The notes under the pieces were generated by a model. That model did not search any database. It was not told the origin of the DNA and worked only from the letters and a program-made list of their open reading frames with translations. Shown here one piece after another: positions 8,877 through 18,005 of a stretch of 64,000 bases of DNA (position 1 is its first letter; each line of letters opens with the position of its first letter). Made by a program: the position numbers and the translations under genes. Source of the DNA: Pedobacter xixiisoli (GTDB lineage: Bacteria > Bacteroidota > Bacteroidia > Sphingobacteriales > Sphingobacteriaceae); assembly GCF_900215335.1 (NCBI RefSeq), contig NZ_OCMT01000002.1:248001-312000 (forward strand), read 5' to 3'.

Positions 8877-10274
8877 ATGGCAAAACTGCTAATTATAGAC
8901 GATGAGCGAGCGATACGAAGTACGCTTAGAGAAATACTTGAATACGAAAACTATGAAGTTGATGATATAGATAATGGAATCGATGGACTGGAACTTATCA
9001 AAAAGAACGATTACAACCTAGTTCTTTGCGACATCAAAATGAATAAAATGGATGGAATGGAAGTGTTGGAAACCGCACTTGGCATTAAACCAGACCTACC
9101 ATTTATCATGATATCTGGCCACGGCACGGTAGAAACTGCTGTTGAAGCCAGTAAAAAAGGCGCCTTCGACTTTATCTCTAAACCACCTGATTTAAATCGT
9201 TTATTAATCACTGTCCGTAATGGTTTAGACCGTGGCTCATTAGTAACCGAGACCAAGGTTTTAAAAAGAAAAGCGAGCAAAACCCGTGACATCTTAGGCA
9301 ATTCTGATACCATTGGAAAAATCAAAGAAACTATTGAACGTGTGGCTCCAACCGAAGCAAGAGTACTAATTACAGGAGCGAACGGTAGTGGTAAAGAATT
9401 AGTGGCAAGATGGCTTCACGAAAAATCTAACCGTGCTGACAACCAATTAATAGAGGTCAACTGTGCAGCTATTCCTTCTGAATTGATAGAAAGCGAACTA
9501 TTTGGTCACGAAAAAGGTTCATTTACTTCGGCGGTAAAACAACGTTTAGGAAAATTTGAATTGGCTAATGGTGGCACTTTATTTCTAGATGAAATTGGAG
9601 ACATGAGCATGTCGGCACAAGCTAAAGTATTACGTGCTTTGCAAGAGCACAAAATTACACGAGTTGGTGGCGAAAAAGAAATTGATGTAAACGTAAGGAT
9701 TGTAGCGGCAACCAATAAAGACCTTTTAAAAGAAATTGAAGAAGGCAATTTTAGAATGGATTTGTACCACCGTCTAAACGTAATTAACATTCACGTTCCT
9801 CATTTAACAGAACGCACAGATGATATTCCAGTAATTGCACAAAGCTTTTTAGAAGAAATTTGCGGCGAGTACGGTATGCCTGCAAAGAAAATCACTGATG
9901 GTGCAATGGAAGCTTTGAAAAGACTGCCTTGGACCGGTAACGTTCGTGAGCTGCGCAATATGATTGAGCGTTTAATTATCTTAAGTGAGAAGACCATTAC
10001 CGAGCAAGATGTAGTAGTCTTTGCAAATCCAGGAGGGGGAACAAACGTAGGCGCAAGTCACCAGAGTGGAAATGGAAGCCAAAACGGAGGTAGCTTTAAC
10101 TACGATGGTTTCAGCAACTTTCAAGAATACAAAGATTTTGCAGAGAAAGAATACATCAAGTTTAAGCTAGAAAAAAACAATTGGAATGTTTCCAAAACTG
10201 CAGATGATATTGACATCCAACGAAGTCACTTATACAGCAAGATTGAAAAATTTGGCTTAAAAAGAGCAGAATAA
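8877..10274 (+). CDS. NtrC-family sigma-54 response regulator with atypical GAFTGA loop
   Basis: The 465-residue protein has an N-terminal receiver (acidic Asp8/Asp9, phosphoacceptor Asp52 in LCDIKM), a central AAA+ domain (Walker A GANGSGKE, Walker B TLFLDEIGD, sensor RNMIERL) and a C-terminal Fis-type helix-turn-helix (NWNVSKTADDIDIQRSHLY). Family members use ATP hydrolysis to remodel sigma-54 RNA polymerase. The loop that contacts sigma-54, normally GAFTGA, is GSFTSA at residues 214-219. No partner histidine kinase lies beside it. Between the AAA+ and HTH domains is a Gly/Asn/Ser-rich linker. Confidence 0.93.
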   Translation: MAKLLIIDDERAIRSTLREILEYENYEVDDIDNGIDGLELIKKNDYNLVLCDIKMNKMDGMEVLETALGIKPDLPFIMISGHGTVETAVEASKKGAFDFISKPPDLNRLLITVRNGLDRGSLVTETKVLKRKASKTRDILGNSDTIGKIKETIERVAPTEARVLITGANGSGKELVARWLHEKSNRADNQLIEVNCAAIPSELIESELFGHEKGSFTSAVKQRLGKFELANGGTLFLDEIGDMSMSAQAKVLRALQEHKITRVGGEKEIDVNVRIVAATNKDLLKEIEEGNFRMDLYHRLNVINIHVPHLTERTDDIPVIAQSFLEEICGEYGMPAKKITDGAMEALKRLPWTGNVRELRNMIERLIILSEKTITEQDVVVFANPGGGTNVGASHQSGNGSQNGGSFNYDGFSNFQEYKDFAEKEYIKFKLEKNNWNVSKTADDIDIQRSHLYSKIEKFGLKRAE

Positions 10275-10280
10275 ACAAAA

Positions 10281-10306
10281 AAAAGGAGCCGAAATCGGCT
10301 CCTTTT
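10281..10306. terminator. Bidirectional rho-independent terminator
   Basis: AAAAGGAGCCGA and its exact complement are separated by two A residues, with A-run before and T-run after. It separates the convergent regulator and hemF genes. Confidence 0.9.
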
Positions 10307-10327
10307 CTCTTCAACAACCTACCAACA

Positions 10328-11233
10328 TCAAACCCAATCAACTCCTTTTCGCAATAAATTAGTCGTAACTTCTTCTTCAGTATTAGGTTGTGCCTGTGCA
10401 TTATAATTCCACTTGGTAGTTGGTGGTAAACTCATTAAAATACTCTCTATCCGACCGTTAGTTTCTAAGCCAAACTTAGTTCCCGAGTCGTAAACCAAAT
10501 TGAACTCTGCATACCTACTACGACGTAAGTATTGCCACTCTTTATGGAAATCCGTGTATTCCTTATCTCTATTTCTATCTATTAACTCGCTGTAAACTGG
10601 CAAGAAAGTATTGCCTACGGCTAAAGAAAAATCCAACAACTGTTCGTAGCTCAACGCTGTATTTTCAGGCTTTAATCGGTCGTAGAAAATACCACCTACT
10701 CCCCTAGTTTCGTTACGATGTTTGATGAAGAAATAGTCATCAGCCAATGCTTTAAAACGAGGATAAAACTCCGCTTTAAACTCATCGCAAGCCTGTTTCA
10801 AATGATAGTGAAAAAACCTAGCATCTGTTGGTATCACATAATGAGGGGTTAAATCTATACCTCCACCAAACCAACGAGTTTGCTCATCCATCTCAAAATA
10901 ACGGATGTTCATGTGAATAATTGGCACAAAAGGATTTTCTGGATGTAAAACGATAGAAACACCAGTCGCAAAAAACTCATCGTTCTCTACCTTAAAAGAC
11001 TTTTTAACCGCTTCTGGCAACTTTCCGTACACGGCAGAAAAATTAACACCACCTTTCTCAATCACATTACCGTGCTGCAAAACTCTCGTTCTACCACCAC
11101 CTCCGCCTTCACGTTCCCATAATTCTTCCTCAAATAATGCTTTTCCATCTGCAACTTCCAAACCCTTGCAAATACTATCCTGTATTTGTTTATACGCCTC
11201 AGCAACTTTATCCTTAAACATGATTTCCTCCAT
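10328..11233 (-). CDS. hemF: Oxygen-dependent coproporphyrinogen III oxidase
   Basis: This enzyme decarboxylates coproporphyrinogen III to protoporphyrinogen IX with O2 in haem biosynthesis. The 301 residues contain the characteristic segments GGGGRTRVLQ, NPFVPIIHMNIRYFE, WFGGGIDLTPHY, FFIKHRNETRGVGGIFYD and LRRSRYAEFNLVYD. Length is normal. The listed start is at 11233; a second ATG at 11221 (MFKDK) has a GGAGG-like sequence 6-7 bases upstream and may be the true start. A TAAATTTG box lies 8 bases before the first ATG. It stands alone in its orientation between terminators. Confidence 0.96.
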   Translation of the reverse strand: MEEIMFKDKVAEAYKQIQDSICKGLEVADGKALFEEELWEREGGGGGRTRVLQHGNVIEKGGVNFSAVYGKLPEAVKKSFKVENDEFFATGVSIVLHPENPFVPIIHMNIRYFEMDEQTRWFGGGIDLTPHYVIPTDARFFHYHLKQACDEFKAEFYPRFKALADDYFFIKHRNETRGVGGIFYDRLKPENTALSYEQLLDFSLAVGNTFLPVYSELIDRNRDKEYTDFHKEWQYLRRSRYAEFNLVYDSGTKFGLETNGRIESILMSLPPTTKWNYNAQAQPNTEEEVTTNLLRKGVDWV

Positions 11234-11613
11234 TGTATGCCCAAATTTAAGCTTAATAGCACGCTAACTGAAAAGGAATGTTAGATAGTACATTAGGTTG
11301 ACACTTTATGATTTACGATTTTAGATTTACGAATTACCATTTAAAAAGCAATTGAAGTATTTCAATCCAACGAAAGCCCTGCTTTACACTTTACTACGCT
11401 AAGCTTCGTGCTCGCTCCAATCGGGTTTGACAAACTAAAGCCTGTACGAAACACAAAAACCTAGCACCTTAAAAAAGACTTACGAAGTTTTAAATAGCGA
11501 AGCCCAACTTCACCTTAAAACAGAATCGTAAGTCTAAACTAGCAGCTTTCTCATTATTCAATCACAACATTAGCTGATTATCACATCAGCTAATTATCGT
11601 ATCACCACATCAT
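11234..11613. other. Intergenic region between the MFS gene and hemF
   Basis: About 380 bases with no convincing coding frame. Apart from the hemF promoter element I see only A+T-rich sequence and a G+C-richer patch around 11375-11435 that resembles other non-coding spacer sequence of this genome. Confidence 0.5.
11242..11249 (-). promoter_or_regulatory. Promoter -7 element (TAAATTTG) for hemF
   Basis: An exact TAnnTTTG match on the minus strand lies 8 bases upstream of the first hemF ATG. If it is used, transcription would begin close to that ATG, which favours the downstream ATG at 11221 as the initiation codon. Confidence 0.5.
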
Positions 11614-12840
11614 TTAATGCTCTACATAATCTAAATCCTTACTGAAAGTTTCTTTTAACTGACTCAACGCGATCAAAGAAATAACTATACAAATTACGCC
11701 CACTAACATAGCACCTTCCAAAATCCCCAATTTATCCTTAAAGAACTGGAAACCTGTAGTAATGGCAATTAACGAACCTCGTACAAAATTTGGAACCGTA
11801 GTAGTAACTGTTGCTCTTAAATTGGTGCCAAATTGCTCTGCAGCAATAGTGACAAACGTTGCCCAGTAGCCCGACGAAAAGCCTAATAACAAACTCAATA
11901 GAATAAAACCTTCTGGCGTTAATCCAAAAGAATACAGATAAACTCCTACTGAAATAGCTGTCAGCATCAAGAAAATGAACATCACTTTTCTTCTAGATTT
12001 TAATATCTGACAAAGCAAACCAGCCACCACATCACCAATAGAAATACCAATGTAACAGTACATAATACCTTTACCTGCATCTAAAACACCAGTAGAATTT
12101 AATGCCTTACCAAACTCTGGTGAAAAAGTAATAAGCACCCCTACAATGTACCATAAAGGTAACCCAATAAGGATACAGCACAAATATTTCTTAAACCTAG
12201 ACCAATTATTAAACAGCATGAAGAAGTTACCACGCTGTACAGTTTCGTTTTCAGTGGTTTCTTTAAACATACCCGATTCTACCAAGCCAATGCGCAACGA
12301 TAGCAACAATAAGCCCATACCACCACCAATAAAATAACTGGTTTGCCAAGTGTAGCGGGCACTAATTAAAGCCGCCATTACCGCACCCAGCAAACCCACA
12401 CAAGCTACAATCATAGTTCCGTAGCCTCTGTTTTTCTTGCTCATGGTTTCGGCAACCAGTGTAATACCTGCGCCAAGTTCTCCTGCTAAGCCTACGCCTG
12501 CAATAAAACGGATAATAGTATATTGGTCTACCGTGGTTGCAAAACCGTTGGCAATGTTAGCTAACGAATAAGTGATGATAGAGCCAAAAAGTACGCTTAA
12601 CCTTCCTTTTTTATCGCCAAGTATGCCCCATAAAATACCGCCCACCAACATCCCAAACATTTGGCTATTGATGATAGTTGCGCCAACGCTGAGCATGTCT
12701 TCATCGGCAACGCCCAAATCTTTAAGGCTTTTTACCCGTACTACAGAAAATAGAATTAAATCGTAGATATCTACAAAGTAGCCCAGCGAGGCTACAAGAA
12801 TAATTAAAGCAATGTTCTTGCTTTTAGTTTGTTGGTTCAT
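11614..12840 (-). CDS. Major facilitator superfamily transporter
   Basis: The 408-residue protein has about 12 hydrophobic segments. The loop between TM2 and TM3 carries GILGDKKGRL, the MFS signature (G-x-x-x-D-x-x-G-R-x), and the domain continues with RFIAGVGLAGELGAGITL, typical of the metabolite:H+ symporter branch (sugar or organic acid type). The substrate cannot be told. It lies downstream of corA on the same strand with 74 bp between, so co-transcription is possible but not shown. Confidence 0.9.
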   Translation of the reverse strand: MNQQTKSKNIALIILVASLGYFVDIYDLILFSVVRVKSLKDLGVADEDMLSVGATIINSQMFGMLVGGILWGILGDKKGRLSVLFGSIITYSLANIANGFATTVDQYTIIRFIAGVGLAGELGAGITLVAETMSKKNRGYGTMIVACVGLLGAVMAALISARYTWQTSYFIGGGMGLLLLSLRIGLVESGMFKETTENETVQRGNFFMLFNNWSRFKKYLCCILIGLPLWYIVGVLITFSPEFGKALNSTGVLDAGKGIMYCYIGISIGDVVAGLLCQILKSRRKVMFIFLMLTAISVGVYLYSFGLTPEGFILLSLLLGFSSGYWATFVTIAAEQFGTNLRATVTTTVPNFVRGSLIAITTGFQFFKDKLGILEGAMLVGVICIVISLIALSQLKETFSKDLDYVEH

Positions 12841-12914
12841 TTATAGTTTAGTTTAATGCACTAAACTACAAAAAATAGAAGCAAAAAACTATCCATATTT
12901 AGCAGATGGTTATA

Positions 12915-14033
12915 CTATTTAAACCAGCCTTTTCTCCAAAAAAAGATGATTTGTACTAAAGCAATAAAAGCCATCACCAACAAGGTGTACTCGTAGCCGT
13001 GCGCTTGGTAAAGCTCTGGCATATTGTTGGGCATAATTTTTCCGGTAACAGGATCTTGCTTGGAGAAGTTCATACCATAAATACCCGCAATAAAGGTTAA
13101 AGGGATAAATATAGACGATATGATAGTAAGCACCTTCATAATCTCATTCATGCGATTGCTGATGATAGAAAGGTACATATCGATATTACTTGATGCAATT
13201 TCTTTCATGCTCTCTACCATATCCATCAATTGCACACAATGATCATAAGCATCTTTGATAAACATCTTGGTTTGTTCGGAAATCAAATCGCTATCGGTAC
13301 GCAAGATATCGTTCATTTTATCTCGCTCTGGCCAAACTACCCTTCTCATCGAAATAAGGTTTCTTTTCACCAACTGCGTTTCGTACATCACTGATTTATC
13401 CGGACGGGAAAGCAACCTGTCTTCTAGCTCATCCATATCTTCACTCCACTGGTTAAGTACAGAAAAGTAAGCATCCACAATCATATCCATTAATGCATAC
13501 ATCAAATAACCTGTACCACCCAGTCTGATATTGCCCTTTCCCTCTTTCAAGCGATTACGAACAGCATCTAAACAATCCTCGTAAGTTTCCTGGAAAGTGT
13601 AAAGTACATTTTTAGTCTGTATGAACGATACTTGCTGGTTCTCTAATGCACTATCTTCTCCAAGTCGCAACATTCTGCTAATGGCAAAATTGTAGCCATC
13701 GTATTCTTCAAATTTTGGACGATGATAAGTTCTAGTAATATCCTCCAATACTAGCTTATGGATTTTCAGCTCTTCACTAAACACATTAAAAAGCTCAACA
13801 GAGTTAAGTCCTTTAATTTCTACCCAGTAAGAAAAATCTTTATCTTTAGTTTTATTGGCAATATCACGCAGACTAGTAAGCTGAACGACATCAATAGCTT
13901 CTGTACTGAAACTATATAAAGTGATTTTTGGCTTTAACGAATTTCCATCGATATAAATAAAACCTGGCGTAGTACCTGGTTCTGGAAGTACATATCGCTT
14001 TTTTTTATGCTTAAAACGTATCGGTTTCGACAT
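12915..14033 (-). CDS. corA: CorA-family Mg2+/Co2+ transporter
   Basis: The 372-residue protein has a large cytosolic N-terminal domain, a long helix, and two C-terminal transmembrane helices. The signature YGMN (Gly320-Asn322) sits at the end of TM1, followed by a MPEL-type extracellular loop (NNMPELYQAHGY) and a basic C-terminus (WRKGWFK). CorA pentamers conduct Mg2+ along the membrane potential and close when cytosolic Mg2+ is high. The sequence belongs to the wide CorA/ZntB group, so the ion preference is inferred. It lies 65 bp after wbqC-like gene. Confidence 0.93.
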   Translation of the reverse strand: MSKPIRFKHKKKRYVLPEPGTTPGFIYIDGNSLKPKITLYSFSTEAIDVVQLTSLRDIANKTKDKDFSYWVEIKGLNSVELFNVFSEELKIHKLVLEDITRTYHRPKFEEYDGYNFAISRMLRLGEDSALENQQVSFIQTKNVLYTFQETYEDCLDAVRNRLKEGKGNIRLGGTGYLMYALMDMIVDAYFSVLNQWSEDMDELEDRLLSRPDKSVMYETQLVKRNLISMRRVVWPERDKMNDILRTDSDLISEQTKMFIKDAYDHCVQLMDMVESMKEIASSNIDMYLSIISNRMNEIMKVLTIISSIFIPLTFIAGIYGMNFSKQDPVTGKIMPNNMPELYQAHGYEYTLLVMAFIALVQIIFFWRKGWFK

Positions 14034-14098
14034 ATGTTTAGTTTTCAGTCCAAAGTAATCAGTTTCAATTCGAGGGTTTAAATGCTTCGAAGATAAAA

Positions 14099-14701
14099 CT
14101 AAAAATAATTCTTAGCCTGAGGACCTTGATTAAAGAGCAAATCTGCAATGCTCAAATTAGAAATAAACTCATTTCTGTCGCTAAACACCTGAAAATAGGG
14201 CTTTGTTTGAACAGAAGGAACTTCTTTTTTTGTCATCACATTTCTATAATCTACTTCGATTTTAGTTTCATAACTCTCTGTAGAAGTCAAATTTACAGAT
14301 AGCTTCAATTGTTTAAAAAGCCAAGTAAGCATAGCATAGTTGTAATCGAAAAGGTAGTCATATCTTTTTTCATAAAATGGAGCTAAGCCATCTTCATAAA
14401 ATTCGAAATAAGCCGAACTTCGATAACAAGTTTGCATACTTAACCAATGTAAACGCTGCCAACGATCTTCGTAGCTAATTTTAACGTCTTTGTAAGGTGT
14501 ATGAAGTTTAGAACCCCTAGTTACTGGAATAACCATATCTAAACTGCCATTTGGCGATGCAATAGTTGCTCTATTTCTATAAGTCTGTTTCGGAAAATGC
14601 TCGAACTTTTCTAAGTTAAATTCGAAATTATTCTCTTTTAAAAGTGTAAAATAACTAACTGGTGGAAGATAAAATAATGGAAATATAGCTGGATTTTGCA
14701 T
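14099..14701 (-). CDS. WbqC family protein
   Basis: The product (200 residues) shows the WbqC-like pattern: NPAIFPLFYLPPVSYF at the N-terminus, then YRNRATI, LVIPV-like DMVIPVTRG, and WQRLHWLSMQTCYRSSAYFEFYED. WbqC-like proteins are found in polysaccharide and O-antigen gene sets, and their biochemical role is poorly defined. It is divergent from the lipid acyltransferase gene, with only 37 bp between the starts, which fits a shared envelope context. Confidence 0.85.
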   Translation of the reverse strand: MQNPAIFPLFYLPPVSYFTLLKENNFEFNLEKFEHFPKQTYRNRATIASPNGSLDMVIPVTRGSKLHTPYKDVKISYEDRWQRLHWLSMQTCYRSSAYFEFYEDGLAPFYEKRYDYLFDYNYAMLTWLFKQLKLSVNLTSTESYETKIEVDYRNVMTKKEVPSVQTKPYFQVFSDRNEFISNLSIADLLFNQGPQAKNYF

Positions 14702-14738
14702 CTGATATTTTAAGTTTGCAATTCAGCAGCCAAAATTA

Positions 14739-15608
14739 ATGATTAAAAAAGGTTTTTTGCACATAGGGATATTTTTTTTACACCTCTTATCATTTCTACC
14801 ACTTTGGTTTTTATTTGGTATCTCTAGTGTGCTGTATTACCTCATTTACTATGTGGTTAAATACCGAAGAAAAGTAGTTCGTAAAAACCTGACCAATTCA
14901 TTTCCCGAAAAAAGCGTAGCAGAAATCATCAAAATAGAGCAACGTTTTTATAGAAATTTGACCGATATCATGGTTGAAATTGTAAAAATGAGCTCTATTA
15001 CCAAAGCTGAAGTTTTGAAAAGAGTTAAAATGAAAAACTTCGAATTAGCTGAAGAATACTTTAAAAGAGGTGAAAGTGCTTTGGCTTGCACAGGACATTA
15101 TGGAAATTGGGAATTAGGCATGATGGCAGTAGGAATGAAGTTTTCTGCCAAATCTTACGTAATTTACAAACCAATTAACAATAAGATTTTTGAAAAGTGG
15201 TTTAATGCACTTAGAACTAAGTTTGGAAATATCTTTGTACCAATGAAACAAACCTTGAGAGAAGTGGTGGGAACAAGAAACGATACAACTTTGTTCTGTT
15301 TCGCAAGCGACCAAAGCCCTAGAGGAACTGATGTTCATCATACTACAGAATTCTTAAACCAACCTACTGCAGTTCTTTTAGGTTTGGAAAAGATTGCGCT
15401 ACAAACCAATCGCCCAATATTTTATTTTGATGTGAGAAGGCTCAAAAGAGGCCATTACGAGATAGAATGCATTCCCATGTGTTTAAATCCGAAGGGAACA
15501 GAAAAGTTTGAAATCACAGAATTGTTTTTCAAAAACTTGACTAAGACCATAGAGAGAGAACCTGGAGACTGGCTGTGGAGCCACAACAGATGGAAAGCAA
15601 ACCTCTAA
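14739..15608 (+). CDS. Lipid A biosynthesis-type (LpxL/HtrB) acyltransferase
   Basis: The 289-residue protein has an N-terminal hydrophobic anchor (about residues 8-35) and the acyltransferase motif H-x4-E as HYGNWE near residue 118, followed by ASDQSPRG and the basic C-terminal region PGDWLWSHNRWK. This family transfers a secondary acyl chain to the lipid A precursor at the inner membrane. Acyl chain and position cannot be predicted. The downstream glycosyltransferase gene begins 31 bp later on the same strand. Confidence 0.92.
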   Translation: MIKKGFLHIGIFFLHLLSFLPLWFLFGISSVLYYLIYYVVKYRRKVVRKNLTNSFPEKSVAEIIKIEQRFYRNLTDIMVEIVKMSSITKAEVLKRVKMKNFELAEEYFKRGESALACTGHYGNWELGMMAVGMKFSAKSYVIYKPINNKIFEKWFNALRTKFGNIFVPMKQTLREVVGTRNDTTLFCFASDQSPRGTDVHHTTEFLNQPTAVLLGLEKIALQTNRPIFYFDVRRLKRGHYEIECIPMCLNPKGTEKFEITELFFKNLTKTIEREPGDWLWSHNRWKANL

Positions 15609-15639
15609 TCTTACTTATTTATATTAATACAATCTTTTA

Positions 15640-16659
15640 ATGGAACCTAGCGTAGCGGTAGTAATTTTAAACTGGAACGGACAGCACTTCTTAGAACGTT
15701 TTTTACCGAGCGTTGTAAAAACCAATTATAGCAACCTGCAGATTATTGTGGCAGATAATGCTTCTACCGATAGCTCCGTTCCCTTTTTAACGCAGCACTA
15801 CCCAAAGGTTCAAATTATTATTAACGATAAAAACTACGGTTTTGCAGAAGGTTATAATCAAGCGTTGGCAAAAGTAGAAGCCGATTACTTTGTATTGCTA
15901 AACTCTGACGTAGAAGTTCCTGAAAATTGGATAAAGCCGGTGATTGATTTAATGGAAAGCGACAATAGTATTGCTGCTGCTCAACCAAAAATCAAATGGC
16001 AACAAAACAAAGCTATGTTTGAGTATGCTGGTGCTGCTGGTGGTTTTATCGACAACTTCGGTTTTACATTTTGCAGAGGAAGAGTTTTTGAAAATACGGA
16101 AGAAGACCATAGTCAATACGATACCAATATTCCAATTTTTTGGGCCAGTGGCGCTGCATTTTTTATTAAAAGCAATGCTTGGAAAGAGATTGGTGGCTTA
16201 GATGCCGACCTATTCGCCCACATGGAAGAAATCGATTTATGCTGGCGTTTAAAGAACAAAGGTTACAAGGTGGTTTGTTGTACTTCGGCTGAAGTTTATC
16301 ATGTGGGTGGCGGCACTTTAAATGCCAGCAGCCCGTTTAAAAGCTACCTCAACTTCAGGAACAACCTCATCATCATGCAAAAAAACCTCCCTTTTGGGGA
16401 GGCAGTTTACAAAGTTTTTGCTCGTTTATGGATAGATTTATTGGCTTTATTCCAATTTGCATTTAAAGGACAGTTTGGTTTTGCTTTTTCTATTAACAAA
16501 GCGCATTACCATTTCTTTAAAGCTTTCTTTAAAACAGCAGCTAAGCGTAGTAGCACACAAATCTCACTCCATAAACATCAGGGAGTTTTAAAAGGAAGTA
16601 TTGTTTGGAAATACTTTATCGGCAAGAAGAAAAAATTTAGCGAATTGAAAGGCTTATAA
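15640..16659 (+). CDS. Family 2 glycosyltransferase
   Basis: The 339 residues open with VAVVILNWNGQ and VADNASTD, the nucleotide-sugar binding fold of GT2 (rhamnosyltransferase-like subgroup), with the metal-binding NSDVEV segment near residue 90 and HMEEIDLCWRLKNKGY, which carries the catalytic base of the ED motif. A hydrophobic C-terminal segment suggests membrane association. The position behind an LpxL-type acyltransferase suggests a role in lipopolysaccharide or another surface glycan. The 3' end overlaps the convergent TlpA-like gene by 6 bp. Confidence 0.92.
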   Translation: MEPSVAVVILNWNGQHFLERFLPSVVKTNYSNLQIIVADNASTDSSVPFLTQHYPKVQIIINDKNYGFAEGYNQALAKVEADYFVLLNSDVEVPENWIKPVIDLMESDNSIAAAQPKIKWQQNKAMFEYAGAAGGFIDNFGFTFCRGRVFENTEEDHSQYDTNIPIFWASGAAFFIKSNAWKEIGGLDADLFAHMEEIDLCWRLKNKGYKVVCCTSAEVYHVGGGTLNASSPFKSYLNFRNNLIIMQKNLPFGEAVYKVFARLWIDLLALFQFAFKGQFGFAFSINKAHYHFFKAFFKTAAKRSSTQISLHKHQGVLKGSIVWKYFIGKKKKFSELKGL

Positions 16660-17385
16660 TTGTTCTTTAATTGTTTTTTCTACCCAATAAACAGTGTTAC
16701 TTGCCAAACCGATGGTACTAAATTTAACCAGACCATCTTTTCCTACTACCACATGCGTAGGATATGCCTTAACGCCATGCTTATCAGCATAAAATCTTCC
16801 ATCTGGGATAATGCCATAGTTAAATGGAATAGATTTTAAGAAGCTGGTTAAAGCGTAAGCATCGTCTAATGCTATCGCAATAAATACTATGTCCTTATTT
16901 TCTTTGTATTTCGCTACCAACTCATTCAATTCTGGAATTTCTTTTTTACAAGGCGGACAATTAATGAACCAAAAGTTAAACACAACAACCTTACCTGTAT
17001 CTTTCTTAAAGTCATACTTTACGCCATTCAAATCCTTCATTTTATCAAAACGGAATTTCTCCCCATCTTTAAAAACTTCACTTGTACGTGGCTTTGGCAA
17101 AGTAGCTGCACGCTCTTCTTTCTTTATTTTAATGGTAGCTTTTTGCTCCTCAGTAAGTGCATAAACGATAAATTCAGGATTGTCCGAACTCAGATTACCA
17201 TTCACTCTAATCCCATAATCTCCATTATCTGTTAACTTCTTCCAAACCGCATAAGGATAAATATTTCCTTTTTCATCCCTAACAATTGAATTTTGGTCTA
17301 GTTTAACACTTTTAGTAGTAACTGTTTGAGCCAGCAAAATGTTCATACCTAAACACAGCAGCAAAGAGAGCATTATTTTTTTCAT
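16654..17385 (-). CDS. Periplasmic TlpA/ResA-like thiol:disulfide oxidoreductase
   Basis: The product (243 residues) has a signal peptide (cleaved near LLAQ) and a C-terminal thioredoxin fold with the redox motif CPPC (FINCPPCKKEIPELN). It ends with YPTHVVVGKDG, the cis-Pro loop of the fold. Roughly residues 25-110 form an additional N-terminal part of unknown function. Such proteins reduce disulfides or assist cytochrome c maturation in the periplasm. It lies downstream of aroQ, and a TATTTTTG element at the aroQ stop may give it its own promoter. Confidence 0.9.
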   Translation of the reverse strand: MKKIMLSLLLCLGMNILLAQTVTTKSVKLDQNSIVRDEKGNIYPYAVWKKLTDNGDYGIRVNGNLSSDNPEFIVYALTEEQKATIKIKKEERAATLPKPRTSEVFKDGEKFRFDKMKDLNGVKYDFKKDTGKVVVFNFWFINCPPCKKEIPELNELVAKYKENKDIVFIAIALDDAYALTSFLKSIPFNYGIIPDGRFYADKHGVKAYPTHVVVGKDGLVKFSTIGLASNTVYWVEKTIKEQL

Positions 17386-17441
17386 AATTTGTTGTTGTTG
17401 ATGATTGAAGTGATAGCTGAAAATAAATTCTAGCCATCAAG

Positions 17442-17449
17442 CAAAAATA
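17442..17449 (-). promoter_or_regulatory. Promoter -7 element (TATTTTTG) for the TlpA-like gene
   Basis: An exact TAnnTTTG on the minus strand immediately follows the aroQ stop codon and lies 56 bp before the TlpA-like start codon. Confidence 0.5.
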
Positions 17450-17866
17450 CTATTTTAAGAAGCTTTCCAAAGCTAAGCGATAACCATTCAAACCAAAACC
17501 GGTAAGTACGCCTTTACAGTTTTTTCCAGTTAAGGATACATGACGATACTCTTCTCTAGCGTAGATATTTGAAACATGAACTTCTACCACTGGCGTTTTA
17601 ATGGCAGCAATAGCATCGGCAATGGCAACCGAAGTGTGCGTATAACCACCAGCATTCAAAATAATTCCATCGTAAGCAAACCCAACTTCGTGTAGTTTGT
17701 TGATGAGCTCCCCTTCTACGTTGCTTTGGTAGTAATCAATTTCGATAATGCTATATTGTTCTTTCAGCTTCTCAATGAAAGCATCAATACTTTCTGATCC
17801 ATAAATGCTAGGCTCGCGTAAGCCTAAAAGATTTAAGTTTGGTCCGTTGATGATTTGTATCTTCAT
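17450..17866 (-). CDS. aroQ: 3-dehydroquinate dehydratase, type II
   Basis: The enzyme converts 3-dehydroquinate to 3-dehydroshikimate in the shikimate pathway. The 138 residues have the normal length and all family signatures: IINGPNLNLLGLREPSIYG with catalytic Arg17 and Tyr22, NAGGYTHTSVAIADA, and EVHVSNIYAREEYRHVS with the catalytic His. The fold assembles as a dodecamer. It is followed on the same strand by the TlpA-like gene. Confidence 0.97.
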   Translation of the reverse strand: MKIQIINGPNLNLLGLREPSIYGSESIDAFIEKLKEQYSIIEIDYYQSNVEGELINKLHEVGFAYDGIILNAGGYTHTSVAIADAIAAIKTPVVEVHVSNIYAREEYRHVSLTGKNCKGVLTGFGLNGYRLALESFLK

Positions 17867-17953
17867 TTACATTAAATTTATTTCTTGCCGATGCATACAC
17901 ACGAGTCATTAAATAAATCTGTGTATCTGTGGCCAACAGTTATTAGCTAAATG

Positions 17954-17961
17954 TATTTTTG
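17954..17961 (+). promoter_or_regulatory. Promoter -7 element (TATTTTTG) for the Xer recombinase
   Basis: An exact TAnnTTTG on the plus strand is 44 bp before the recombinase ATG, in the divergent space shared with aroQ. No clear -33 TTG was seen. Confidence 0.5.
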
Positions 17962-18005
17962 TAGCTAAATTGCCTTACGCAATGTTATAAAAAAGAACTC
18001 AAATA

